DNA from: Microbulbifer sp. HZ11
GTDB taxonomy: Bacteria > Pseudomonadota > Gammaproteobacteria > Pseudomonadales > Cellvibrionaceae
Length of the DNA: 64,000 bases
Assembly (NCBI RefSeq): GCF_000708675.1
Contig: NZ_JELR01000001.1
Location: forward strand, 372,001 to 436,000
Reading direction: 5' to 3'
The number at the start of each line of letters is the position of its first letter. Positions within the stretch are counted from its first letter, which is position 1. The notes below the pieces were generated by a model. It did not search any database, was not told where the DNA came from, and saw only the letters and a list, made by a program, of their open reading frames with translations. The translations under genes were made by a program, and so were the position numbers. Shown here in pieces: positions 35,733-45,109 of the stretch.

Positions 35733-36290
35733 ATGCGAACTTTTGCACTCAATCTGGCTTTTCCGCTGATCACTTTCGGAATGTGTTCGGTGAACGCGGA
35801 AACATTCACCCTGAGCAGTAGCGATATCACTGATGGTCAATTCATGAAGAGTCAGCATGAATTCCAGGGGTTTGGTTGTAATGGTGATAATCAGTCACCA
35901 CAGCTTTCTTGGGCCGGCGCGCCAGAGGACACCGAAGCGTTTGCGCTGATGGTCTTCGACCCGGACGCGCCGACCGGAAGCGGGTGGTGGCATTGGCAGT
36001 TGATTAATATTCCGGCTTCAGTAAACAGTCTACCGGCCGGAGCTGGTGATCCAGCCAAGAATGTTGTGCCTGAGGGTAGCGTTAGTATCATCAATGATTA
36101 CGGAGTAAAAGGGTTTGGAGGTGCCTGCCCACCACAGGGCCATGGAGCGCATCGATATCAGTTTACGCTGTACGCACTATCGAAAAAACTGACCCTTCCT
36201 GAGGGTGCCTCTGGAGCCCTTGCTGGTTACATGGTTAAGGCGCATTCACTGGGCTCTACGAAAATAGAGGCTCTTTACGAGCGTAAATAA
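35733..36290 (+). CDS. YbhB/YbcL family (Raf kinase inhibitor-like) secreted protein
   Basis: 185 residues with a signal peptide (about 1-22, MCSVNAE). PEBP-fold landmarks: GDNQSPQLSWAGAPEDTEAF, VFDPDAPTGSGWWHW and INDYGVKGFGGACPP, then HRYQFTLYALS. Bacterial YbhB/YbcL proteins bind small anions; the secreted form is common. Function uncertain. Codons are somewhat more AT-rich than in the surrounding genes. Confidence 0.88.
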   Translation: MRTFALNLAFPLITFGMCSVNAETFTLSSSDITDGQFMKSQHEFQGFGCNGDNQSPQLSWAGAPEDTEAFALMVFDPDAPTGSGWWHWQLINIPASVNSLPAGAGDPAKNVVPEGSVSIINDYGVKGFGGACPPQGHGAHRYQFTLYALSKKLTLPEGASGALAGYMVKAHSLGSTKIEALYERK

Positions 36291-36385
36291 CTGGGCGATA
36301 TACTGTAGCCAAACGACGGATTTTCATACTGTCCACGAACGTGTGCGTATAGAATGGCGAGTATCTAAAGGATCGGACAGGAAGC

Positions 36386-37234
36386 GTGGTGGATTCAGGG
36401 AATTTAACGGACCAAGGACCTCTCTCGTACGAGAAACTGAAAGAAATGGCATTAAGAGCTGTTTCCCGTAGCGGTGACCTTCCGTTTTCTGTCTATTCTT
36501 CGGTCAAGGAACAGCGTTTGGCCAATGTTCCTGTTATTAAGCCGCTTCTTATCTTTGTTCTTGGTGGAACCAAACTGTTGGGAAGGGAGAAGCAGGCCTG
36601 CCCTTCAGGAAGCTTTGTATTCCTTTCCAATAGTCCTGATGTGGATATGAGAAACATCCCAAGTAGCGATGACGAGTATTTTGCAGTGCTACTGGAGTTT
36701 GATTATTCTGATTTCAGTCAGTTCAGGCGCAAACCGAATAACGCTAAAAAGTATTTTAAGGGTGAGATCAGCCCTTCACTAAGCCTTGCTCTCGGTCAAT
36801 TAATAGAAATCTCCACCCAGGTGCAGCGGGAAGCTCTAAAGTTTCGCAAGCAAGAATTACTGAACTTGATCTATTTGTCTGGCTATGAAGAGGTGGGCGC
36901 GGTAGCCGAGCCACCGAGTTTGAGCCACCAAGTATTTGAAATTATCAGTCGAGACATCTCGGAAGACTGGAGCCTTGATCGACTTTGCGACATATTGTGT
37001 ATGAGTGAATCGACTTTCCGCCGTAAGTTGAAGGTCGAGAAATCCAGTTTTCAGGATATTAAGAACAGAACCAAGCTTGGATTCGGCTTGCATTTGGTAC
37101 AAAGTACCATTGAGCCAATTGGGGTGATTGCCGAACGTTGCGGGTACCGATCACAATCTCGCTTTACCGACCAATTTAAATTGTTGTTTGGGGTCACACC
37201 GAGCGAGCTAAGAAAGACCCGAAAGATAGGCTAG
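36386..37234 (+). CDS. AraC family helix-turn-helix regulator
   Basis: 282 residues. The C-terminal ~100 residues hold the AraC DNA-binding domain: WSLDRLCDILCMSESTFRR (first HTH) and VIAERCGYRSQSRFTDQFK then LFGVTPSELRKTRK (second HTH). The N-terminal part is a cupin-like AraC_N domain. Start GTG at 36386 with AGGA close by. Regulatory target unknown; the nearest genes are the YbhB-like protein (same strand) and greB (opposite). Composition is less GC-rich than neighbours, a weak sign of recent acquisition. Confidence 0.85.
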   Translation: MVDSGNLTDQGPLSYEKLKEMALRAVSRSGDLPFSVYSSVKEQRLANVPVIKPLLIFVLGGTKLLGREKQACPSGSFVFLSNSPDVDMRNIPSSDDEYFAVLLEFDYSDFSQFRRKPNNAKKYFKGEISPSLSLALGQLIEISTQVQREALKFRKQELLNLIYLSGYEEVGAVAEPPSLSHQVFEIISRDISEDWSLDRLCDILCMSESTFRRKLKVEKSSFQDIKNRTKLGFGLHLVQSTIEPIGVIAERCGYRSQSRFTDQFKLLFGVTPSELRKTRKIG

Positions 37235-37329
37235 GGCAAAAGTTTCGCGATTCTACCGAATCTCAAGTGCCCCCTCCTGTTTTTCACGGCGCTCATTTTA
37301 ATTTGGCCGATTGTCATGTTCTACCCCAA

Positions 37330-37836
37330 TTACTCGCTTCCTGGGTATTCGATAGACGAAATATAATAAGTTATCCAGTTTTCAAATTGTTGTATTTCCA
37401 CCTCATCATCGATCCGCTTTCCCAGCAATGCACGCGCCACAGGAGAGTCCATCGAGATCAACCCCTCCTTAACGTTGAATTCGTCCGGGCCGACAATGCG
37501 ATATTTCGTTGTATTGCCATCCTCGTCTTCCAATGTGACCCAAGCGCCAAAGAACACTTTATCCCGGTCATCGGGAATGCGGTCGACCACGGTGATTTCC
37601 TCGAGTCGCTTGGTAAGAAAGCGCACCCGGCTGTCAATTTCCCGTAGTCTTTTTTTGCCGTAGATGTAATCGGCGTTTTCGCTGCGGTCACCGAGTTTCG
37701 CCGCATCACTCACGGCCTGGGTGACTCGCGGGCGCTCGACCTCCCAGAGTTGCTTTACCTCTGCGCGCATACGTGCAGCACCGTCCGGGGTGATATACCG
37801 GGAGCCCCGTGGCCGCGGTGGCCGCCAACGGCCCAT
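37330..37836 (-). CDS. greB: Transcription elongation factor GreB
   Basis: 168 residues. N-terminal coiled coil with the catalytic acidic tip DRSENADYIYGKKRLREID (D and E of the tip present) and C-terminal FKBP-like domain (KVFFGAWVTLEDEDG, SMDSPVARALLGKRIDDEV). It stimulates transcript cleavage by backtracked RNA polymerase. The N-terminus RYRPP-like WRPPRPRGSRYITPDG is the usual form outside enterobacteria. Its start codon overlaps the stop of the S9 peptidase gene (TAATG), so it is translated from the same mRNA. Confidence 0.93.
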   Translation of the reverse strand: MGRWRPPRPRGSRYITPDGAARMRAEVKQLWEVERPRVTQAVSDAAKLGDRSENADYIYGKKRLREIDSRVRFLTKRLEEITVVDRIPDDRDKVFFGAWVTLEDEDGNTTKYRIVGPDEFNVKEGLISMDSPVARALLGKRIDDEVEIQQFENWITYYISSIEYPGSE

Positions 37837-39818
37837 TATCGGGTACCCTCGAGGTTGTGGATGGTGATGCCCGGGCCCGGTTGTGGCAGCGGGAATTCAA
37901 AGATGCGGCTGTAAAACTCCAGTTCACCTTCCAGTGCCATCTTAATACTGCTCGCAGATCGGAATCCGTGGCCCTCGTCCTCGAATGTGATGTAAGCCAC
38001 GGGGATATGTCGCTCGCGCAGGGCGGTCACCATGGTTTCCGCCTGGTTGGGCGGTACTACCTTGTCTTCCATTCCCTGGAAAAAGATCACCGGGCAATCC
38101 AATTGTTCAATGTGGTTGATCGGCGAGCGTTGCCGGTAAATATTCTCAGCGTCAGGCCAGGGGCCCACCAGCTTGTCCAGATAACGGGATTCAAATTTGT
38201 GTGTGTCCTGTGCGAGAGTCGTGAGATCACCAATGCCGTAGTGGCTCGCGCCCGCGGAAAATGTATTGTGGAAGGTGAGGGCGGCCAGCACCGTATAGCC
38301 GCCTGCACTGCCCCCTTTGATCAGCAGACGTTCGGGATCTGCCAATCCCTGTTCCACAAGATATTCCGCGCCGGCACAGACGTCCTCGACATCAAGAACT
38401 CCCCAATTGTTGGCGAGACGATCGCGGTAGGCGCGACCATAGCCGGTACTGCCGGAGTAGTTGACATCCAGGATACCGAAGCCGCGGCTGGTCCAGTATT
38501 GCACTTTTAGATTGAGCCCCGCGGAGGTTGCACCCGTAGGGCCGCCATGCCCAAAAACGATGAGCGGCGGTTTTTCGTCGGTGAGGTTGTGATAGTTCGG
38601 GTTGTGCGGGGGGTAGTAAAAACCGTGTACTTCCCGGCCGTCCTTTTCAAAACTGACAGATTGTGCTGGTGAAAAATAATGGCTGTCCACTGCGATCGAA
38701 CTGCTGCTGGCCAGGGTCTGGAACTGACCAGTGTCACCGGCATAAAGGTGGATCGCGGGGAAGTCGGTTGCGCTGCTGCCGATAAACACGGCGTTGTTCT
38801 TGGCACAGCGAATGCTTTCGAAGTCGCACCCAGGGTGTTCCAGCAGTGTGTGTCTCCCGCGTTTGAGATCAAGGCACGCAAGTTGCCAGCGTCCATTATC
38901 CGTGAAGGTGCAGAAGATGGTGTCGCGATCCAGGAAACCGTAAGTGGACATGCCAAACACCCATTGCGGTGTTGCGAACTCCGCCGCTTTCTCCCAGAGT
39001 GGGGCATCGTTACCTGTCCAGTAAATATTCCACCAGTCGTTTTTGTCAGAAACGTAGTAGAGATCTCCAGCAGGTGACCATTGCGGTTGGAAGATGGATT
39101 CGCCGGCCCCTCCGGCGATTTTTTTGGTGCTGCCAGCACTGCCATCGGCGTCGAGCTCCATGAGCATCAGCTCGGTCGCATCCCAGGGCATATCTGGGTG
39201 GTGCCATTGAAGAAAGCTCAATTGTCTACCATCGGGGCTTAGGCTTGGAGTGGCGTAAAAGTCTGCACCTTGAGCGAGTACCGTTTGCCGGTATTCACTG
39301 CCTTCCAGATCAATGGCGACCAGCCGTGCCACGGGCTCCTGATTCGGGGCAGATCCATCTTCCAGAACGCAGATCAAACGGTTGCGGTGAGGATCCAGTT
39401 GCAGGTCGGCGTAGTGAAACGGGCCCTCTGGGGTTATCGGTTCCGGTGTCTGGCCATCGAGTGCCATCTGGTAGATTCGCTGATCTGCCGCCAGAACGAA
39501 GTACACCTTGCCGCCGGTCACGGTGTAAGCGCCGCCACCATATTCATGGGCCTTTGAGCGGATACTCAGCGGGGCGGGGATGACGTCTCGAGCCCGGGGC
39601 TGTGTGGGGTTGCTGATGTCGCATTCCACAAGCACCGAGCGCCCCTTTTCTGCGGGACGCGATTCCAACCAGTACGCTTTTCCATCCAGCAGGCGTGCGT
39701 CGCTGAGGCGCACATTCCCCGCTGTGAGTAGATCCGGGGTTATCGGGGACTTCCAGCTGCCGTAGGGTGCAGACTGGGTTGCGGTGGATGACGTTGATGA
39801 CGAAGTGTTGGACGACAT
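37836..39818 (-). CDS. S9 family peptidase (prolyl oligopeptidase/acylaminoacyl peptidase type)
   Basis: 660 residues. N-terminal beta-propeller (WD-like repeats, with segments such as FLQWHHPDMPWDATELMLM and FQPQWSPAGDLYYVSD) and C-terminal alpha/beta hydrolase with nucleophile S504 in KGGSAGGY, then the Asp and the final His in FEDEGHGF. No signal peptide, so probably cytoplasmic; cleaves short peptides. Start chosen at the Met of MSSNTSS because the longer frame has an unlikely N-terminus. Upstream partner of greB. Confidence 0.92.
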   Translation of the reverse strand: MSSNTSSSTSSTATQSAPYGSWKSPITPDLLTAGNVRLSDARLLDGKAYWLESRPAEKGRSVLVECDISNPTQPRARDVIPAPLSIRSKAHEYGGGAYTVTGGKVYFVLAADQRIYQMALDGQTPEPITPEGPFHYADLQLDPHRNRLICVLEDGSAPNQEPVARLVAIDLEGSEYRQTVLAQGADFYATPSLSPDGRQLSFLQWHHPDMPWDATELMLMELDADGSAGSTKKIAGGAGESIFQPQWSPAGDLYYVSDKNDWWNIYWTGNDAPLWEKAAEFATPQWVFGMSTYGFLDRDTIFCTFTDNGRWQLACLDLKRGRHTLLEHPGCDFESIRCAKNNAVFIGSSATDFPAIHLYAGDTGQFQTLASSSSIAVDSHYFSPAQSVSFEKDGREVHGFYYPPHNPNYHNLTDEKPPLIVFGHGGPTGATSAGLNLKVQYWTSRGFGILDVNYSGSTGYGRAYRDRLANNWGVLDVEDVCAGAEYLVEQGLADPERLLIKGGSAGGYTVLAALTFHNTFSAGASHYGIGDLTTLAQDTHKFESRYLDKLVGPWPDAENIYRQRSPINHIEQLDCPVIFFQGMEDKVVPPNQAETMVTALRERHIPVAYITFEDEGHGFRSASSIKMALEGELEFYSRIFEFPLPQPGPGITIHNLEGTR

Positions 39819-40078
39819 GACGGTTTGCTGGACCCCTGTTACGTACCTGATATTTGGGCGACCGGAAGTCTCGGCCGGATCGGATGCATTGTACGTCACC
39901 GCGGGAGGGTAACAAGTCGCGGATCAACCCCGCTGAGTGCTCTGGGGATCACTGGCCGCAGTGCAGCTGGCGCTTTCCGAGTGCTGAACTTTACTGGATT
40001 TATAGGAAAAGTTTTCGTCTGTTGCCGAGTGCCGCGCCCACGCAACCCATATTGGTAATATCAGTCAAAAGGATTGTC

Positions 40079-41614
40079 ATGCAGACCCTTCTGGATTTAT
40101 TCGGCTCCATTGTCAGCGCAGGAAACCAGATCACCTGGGGTGGGCTGGGCGGTTTCTGGTGGCTGGGCATTCTGATTGCCGTACTGCTACCGGCGGGTAT
40201 TTACTTTACTGTGCGTACGGGCTTTGTGCAGATCCGCGCCTTTGGGCATATGTTGCGTGTCATGGCGCGCAGCTTTCGTAAGGAAAGCGACGACTGCGTA
40301 TCGTCTTTCGAGGCGTTCGCTACCAGTGCGGCCGCACGGGTGGGAACCGGAAATATCGCCGGGGTGGCCGTGGCTATTACTGCGGGCGGACCAGGTGCAG
40401 TTTTCTGGATGTGGATGGTCGCACTTGTCGGTATGGCCACGAGTCTCATCGAAAATACCTTGGCGCAGACGTTCAAGGAGCCTGGCGACGAGCACGGCAC
40501 TTTTCGCGGCGGGCCGGCTTACTATATCGACAAGGGGTTGGGAAAGAAATGGAAATGGCTTTCCGTAGTGTTCTCCATTTTTCTCGTGATCTGTTTTGGC
40601 TTTTTCTTTAACGCGGTGCAGGCGAATGCAATGGCCGATGCAATCAACGCGGCCTGGGGGATCAGTCCGCTGCTGATCGGTGCAGTGATTGCGATTCTGG
40701 CAGGGATGATTGTGTTTGGTGGTATTCATACCATCGGCCGTTTCGCGGGAATCGTGGTGCCCATTATGGCGCTCTTTTATATCGTGATTGCCATTGTGAT
40801 TGTGGCGATGAATATCGATCGCCTGCCAGATGTATTCGGCGCAATTCTAGGGAATGCGTTTGGCGCTCAGGAGGCCGGTGCCGGCGCTTTCGGGGCGGTG
40901 GTCGCCAATGGCATCAAGCGCGGTCTGTTTTCCAATGAGGCGGGGATGGGCTCTTCACCGAATGTGGGAGCGGCGGCGGATGTGAAACACCCTGTGGTGC
41001 AGGGCTACGTGCAGATGGCTTCGGTATTTCTGGATACCATGATGATCTGCACTGCGACAGCGGCGATCATTCTACTCAGTGATGTGGAGTTGAACGGTGC
41101 GGTCGAGGGCGTTACGCTCACTCAATCGGCACTGGCCAGCGTGCTCGGCCCCTGGGGTAATAGCTTCGTCGCAGTTGCGCTCCTGTTTTTCGCGTTCACT
41201 TCCATTATTGCCAATTACTATTACGCGGAAACCAATATTTTTTATCTGTGGCACACCCGCACATCGATATTCTGTTACCGGGTTCTTTATATCTGTTTTA
41301 TCTTGTTCGGCGCATGGGTGGCCTACACAGGAAGTTCCGGAAACTTTGCCTTGCTGTGGAATATGGCCGATATGTCCATGGGATTTATGGCGTCTGCGAA
41401 CCTGTTGGCAATTCTGCTGTTGTCGGGTGCCGCACTCAAGGTGTTTTCTGACTACGAAGAGCAGCGCAGTCAAGGAATCGAGGAGCCGGTGTTTGACGCG
41501 CGACGCCACGATATTCCGGGGGTAGATCATTCGGTCTGGACCCCGCCGGAAACCCCGGAGAGCAGTCATTCGCGAGGCCCCGTAAAACGCGGCGCCACCG
41601 GAAACGGTGACTGA
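40079..41614 (+). CDS. Alanine/glycine:cation symporter (AGCS/AlsT family)
   Basis: 511 residues with about ten hydrophobic helices. Landmarks: FEAFATSAAARVGTGNIAGV (substrate/cation site), GMATSLIENTLAQTF, GAFGAVVANGIKRGLFSNEAGMG and the cytoplasmic start MQTLLDLFGSIVSAGNQ. It imports alanine or glycine with Na+ or H+. Start at 40079 has AAGGA six bases upstream; an in-frame 75-codon extension overlaps the divergent peptidase promoter region and is rejected. Confidence 0.93.
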   Translation: MQTLLDLFGSIVSAGNQITWGGLGGFWWLGILIAVLLPAGIYFTVRTGFVQIRAFGHMLRVMARSFRKESDDCVSSFEAFATSAAARVGTGNIAGVAVAITAGGPGAVFWMWMVALVGMATSLIENTLAQTFKEPGDEHGTFRGGPAYYIDKGLGKKWKWLSVVFSIFLVICFGFFFNAVQANAMADAINAAWGISPLLIGAVIAILAGMIVFGGIHTIGRFAGIVVPIMALFYIVIAIVIVAMNIDRLPDVFGAILGNAFGAQEAGAGAFGAVVANGIKRGLFSNEAGMGSSPNVGAAADVKHPVVQGYVQMASVFLDTMMICTATAAIILLSDVELNGAVEGVTLTQSALASVLGPWGNSFVAVALLFFAFTSIIANYYYAETNIFYLWHTRTSIFCYRVLYICFILFGAWVAYTGSSGNFALLWNMADMSMGFMASANLLAILLLSGAALKVFSDYEEQRSQGIEEPVFDARRHDIPGVDHSVWTPPETPESSHSRGPVKRGATGNGD

Positions 41615-41805
41615 TGGGGAAACGTGACCGGAGCGAGGTTTCAACTGGGAATTCGTTGGCCTCTCTTCTGCGATCTGATTGGGGAAATTGCCCATCGAAC
41701 TTCGGCGAAAATTCCAGTGAGAACCAGTCCCCACTCCCATGGCTTCTAATCCCGTACCCTGCGCGCTATCTACGGACATCTGCCCGCGGGGGCGACGAGG
41801 AACAG

Positions 41806-44553
41806 ATGGCAGGCCAGGCAAGGATTCACAATCGGTTACCCGCTAATGCGCAGGGAAGGAATCAGGACCGATTCCAGATCATATCCGCCGGAAAGACATT
41901 GCGCTCTAAACCACCCAAGGAAGTGCTGCAGCAGCTGGTGGCGGCATTCTCCATCAGCGCTGAGCAGGCGCGAAAGCTCTTTCTGAAGGGGTGGGTGATC
42001 AAGGACCAGTTGACCGCGGGTCAGGTGGTTCAGTTCCGGACCCAGTTGCAGCAACTTGGTCTGAAAATAGAAGTGCACCCCGCGGGGACTTTCGACAACC
42101 GTGCCATCCTTGCGCGCCTGAAGTTCGCCCGGCAGCGGCAGGAGCGCAAAGCCCAGCCTGTGGCGACCCCGAACGCGCAGGACCCGGAAAATTCATCGGT
42201 AAATCCTGTAGATCACAAGGCGTCCGCTACAAAGCCCACACTGGAAGCAGTTCCCTCCACACCGGCTGCCTTTTCCCCACAAAAGCGCTTCCGCACTGGC
42301 AAAACCAAAAGTCCGGGCAAGCTGAGCCAAGCGGAAACAGCCAGCAGCCAGCAGTCCGGCCCCGGTAATGCGGTGCATGAATCCAAACCGCAGGACGGCG
42401 CCCTTCGCGCCCAGCTTCGGGCGTTGTTTCATCCTGAACCCAACCCGGGCGCGCCGACACTATCGGCGCGAATGGCACTGATGGGGCAGTTGTTGCCGGC
42501 AGCAACAGTTCCCGCGGGTTTTATCGCGCTGATGGCTCTGTGCCTGTATCAGCTCGCGGGTGCGCTCTGGGCGTTGCCTGCGGCGGTACTCGACGGAGAG
42601 TTTGGCGCCGCTACGCTGCTCGGGAGTGGTGTAACGGTGTTACTGGTGGGCTTTTGCGGTGTGTTGGTACTGCACCCGTATCTGTTCCCAAGGCGTTCCC
42701 ATCTGAGTGCCGGCGTGGCAGGGGACCTTGACGCGGTGCGGCTTACGAAGCGGGAGGCACCGGGCTTTTTCCTGCTGCTGGAAGTGATGGGTGAGACGTG
42801 TGGTATCAGCGTGGCGGGTAAGCAGAAAGGGCCCAGGAACCTTACTTCCGTCAATGGCATTGTGACCACCGAGGTTCTGGTAACGGCGGGTGGCGACATC
42901 CGGGTGCTTCGGGAACCGTTTTCCCCGCCAAAACTGTCGCTGGGTCTCAGTGCTGTGGCCGCTCTGGATGGTGGCGATGTACTCGCGTTGATGGCCAGAG
43001 CCATGTGCAACCATCGGGGCCGGTGGTTGCGGGCTGCACAGGCGATTGCAATTGGCACTTCCGAACGTCTGCAGTGGATGCAGGATGCACTGGAGCGAGA
43101 CCAGACGATATGTGGAACGGATGCAGAGGTTACCGCCATGTTAAAGCCCCTGCACAGACTTTTGGCAATATGCGGGCGTCCGCTGGTACCGGTAATCGAT
43201 CGGCTGCAGGTCGCGCACCAGCGGTTGAGCGGCCCATTGGCCGAGCGCCTCGAAGCGCAGGCGGATAGCGCAGCGGGACAGATGATCGGTTCGGATGCCT
43301 TTCACGGATTTGCCGAGCGCTGGAATCGCCTGGTACACGCCGATCTGGTATGTGGCGAAATCAATCGCGAGGCCCAGGCGCTGGGTAAACGCCTGGCGAA
43401 TGTGCCGCTGGCGGTGCGGTGGTTATACAACAATATGGACGCGCAGACCCTGAAGGGTATTGATGCTGCGATGGCGGAAGAAACCGACTGCTGGTCGCAG
43501 GGTGAGCCCGCCGGTCACCAGCGTATTGGTGCGGTGGAAGAGCGGCAGTTACGGCCGCAATTACAGCGGCAGGACTTTTCTCTGCAGAAGCTGTTTACGG
43601 ATTTTGTCGAGCTTTCTGCGCGGGTGAGCCGGGTAGGGCACGACGACAGCTGTCGTCCGGTGGATAATCGCGCGCTGTTGGAGACTGACAAGAACAGCGA
43701 GGCTGCCCAGCAGGTATTGACCCGCTACTTCAACCGCGCGATTCCGCGAGATTTTCTCCATCTCCACCCGCCGCGGAACGAAGAGCTAAAAGAATTGGAT
43801 CTACAGGCTTCCATCGACTGGTTGCGTGGTCGCCTGGTGGATTTGCAGGACCTGGAACAGCGGATTGCGCAGCTGCAGCTCAAGGGGGCGCGATTACAGA
43901 TTGGGGCGGCGCTGGTGCGTGCGAATGTTCGGGTGGATCCCCGTAGCTACGGTCTGAGCGGCACCACGCCGGCGGCGACGGATGAATCGCGCCAGGACAA
44001 CCGGGTGCGGGTCAAGGAGTGTCTGCAGCAGCGCCAGCAGTTGCATAGTATGTTTTATCAGAGGATAGAGCGGGCCATGGCAAGTATGCCCGGGCCGGAT
44101 CGGAGTAAGGCACAGGAGGCCATTGCGCACTTGCGTAAATTTGACGCGCTGAGCGAGCCGTTGGCCGCACTCAACCGCTACAGTGATGTTGTGTGCGAGC
44201 TGATCGAGCGCGCACCTGAGCAGGAACTGCCTGCCCCTTTGCTACAGAAATACCCGCAGCTTATCAGCCAGCAAATTCGCCAAATAGAAGAGGTCGTAAA
44301 AGCGAGGCGGGTGCCGCTGAGCGCAGTGCAATTGGAGAAGTTGACCTCCTGCGGCCAGGGCGAAACCGCGATTCCACCATCAGCCCGTAGCGGTGATGTG
44401 ACCGGTGCATTGCAGGCTCTGGAGCTGCGTGGCAAGTCTGCCAGTGCTGCGGTGATGGATGCGTATCAGGCAAAGCTGGCGCAGTTGCTGGCGCTTTGCC
44501 TTACTGAAGAGGAGCGGCTGAAAGTCAAACCTTTACGGCTTGCCAGTATCTGA
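41806..44553 (+). CDS. Large membrane protein resembling a degenerate M48 peptidase
   Basis: About 915 residues. Residues ~25-90 form a small alpha/beta domain (ISAGKTLRSKPPKEVLQQL then QLQQLGLKIEV). Two membrane helices follow near 228-258 and 268-288, then an M48-like segment in which PKLSLGLSAVAALDGGD aligns with the strand and helix before HExxH, but the helix reads LMARAMCNHRGR with no HExxH. The last ~400 residues are mostly helical and unrecognised. I infer a pseudo-peptidase membrane protein; function unknown. An ATG at 41614 overlapping the symporter stop is an alternative start, but GAGGAACAG precedes 41806. Confidence 0.6.
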   Translation: MAGQARIHNRLPANAQGRNQDRFQIISAGKTLRSKPPKEVLQQLVAAFSISAEQARKLFLKGWVIKDQLTAGQVVQFRTQLQQLGLKIEVHPAGTFDNRAILARLKFARQRQERKAQPVATPNAQDPENSSVNPVDHKASATKPTLEAVPSTPAAFSPQKRFRTGKTKSPGKLSQAETASSQQSGPGNAVHESKPQDGALRAQLRALFHPEPNPGAPTLSARMALMGQLLPAATVPAGFIALMALCLYQLAGALWALPAAVLDGEFGAATLLGSGVTVLLVGFCGVLVLHPYLFPRRSHLSAGVAGDLDAVRLTKREAPGFFLLLEVMGETCGISVAGKQKGPRNLTSVNGIVTTEVLVTAGGDIRVLREPFSPPKLSLGLSAVAALDGGDVLALMARAMCNHRGRWLRAAQAIAIGTSERLQWMQDALERDQTICGTDAEVTAMLKPLHRLLAICGRPLVPVIDRLQVAHQRLSGPLAERLEAQADSAAGQMIGSDAFHGFAERWNRLVHADLVCGEINREAQALGKRLANVPLAVRWLYNNMDAQTLKGIDAAMAEETDCWSQGEPAGHQRIGAVEERQLRPQLQRQDFSLQKLFTDFVELSARVSRVGHDDSCRPVDNRALLETDKNSEAAQQVLTRYFNRAIPRDFLHLHPPRNEELKELDLQASIDWLRGRLVDLQDLEQRIAQLQLKGARLQIGAALVRANVRVDPRSYGLSGTTPAATDESRQDNRVRVKECLQQRQQLHSMFYQRIERAMASMPGPDRSKAQEAIAHLRKFDALSEPLAALNRYSDVVCELIERAPEQELPAPLLQKYPQLISQQIRQIEEVVKARRVPLSAVQLEKLTSCGQGETAIPPSARSGDVTGALQALELRGKSASAAVMDAYQAKLAQLLALCLTEEERLKVKPLRLASI

Positions 44554-44615
44554 GTTGATGTTGGGCACGACGGGCAGTTGCGGGTTCCTCCCGCTCGTGC
44601 TCGATGATTTGGCGG

Positions 44616-44939
44616 TCAGCCGCCAGCCAGTTTTACCTTCAACTGCTTCCCTTCGAGCACCGCCTTAATCTCTTCGCGCTTATCGCCCTGGATCTCGATG
44701 ACCCCGTCTTTCAGGGCACCACCACAGCCACACCGTTTTTTCAGTTCCGCGAGCAACAGCTTCAGTTCTGCGTCTGTGCCGTCCAGCCCCCGGACACAGG
44801 TTACCCCTTTGCCTTTCCGTCCTTTGGTTTCCCGCTGGATTCGGACGATACCATCGCCCTGGTGGCGCTTTTCCTCCTGGGCCGGCTCTTTGATACGGCC
44901 GCGGTCGGTTGAGTAAACGAGTCGATTCTTGTCGCGCAT
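44616..44939 (-). CDS. yciH: YciH (SUI1/eIF1-like) translation factor
   Basis: 107 residues; SUI1 domain with GKGVTCVRGLDGTDAELK, LAELKKRCGCGGALKDGVIE and IQGDKREEIKAVLEG. Bacterial homologue of eIF1 that affects start-codon fidelity in vitro. The start at 44939 matches the family's N-terminus (RLVYSTDRGRI); an in-frame ATG at 45068 is too far upstream. Single-gene unit. Confidence 0.92.
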   Translation of the reverse strand: MRDKNRLVYSTDRGRIKEPAQEEKRHQGDGIVRIQRETKGRKGKGVTCVRGLDGTDAELKLLLAELKKRCGCGGALKDGVIEIQGDKREEIKAVLEGKQLKVKLAGG

Positions 44940-45109
44940 TTCGGTTTCCTGCTGGTCGACGTGGTGCGGGATGTCGGAGTTGATCTGGTGGCGAAGCATA
45001 GCGGATCCGAGACTTGTTTCAAAAATGGCGTATTCTGTGTCACCGGTGTCAGCTAGAATGTCACCCAATGCACTTTTTCTATTATTGAAAACGAGAAGGA
45101 CCCGATTAC

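Noticed and set aside
41614-41805. 64-codon N-terminal extension of the M48-like protein
   Set aside because: Low-complexity, no Shine-Dalgarno at 41614, better start at 41806. It remains possible because it overlaps the symporter stop.
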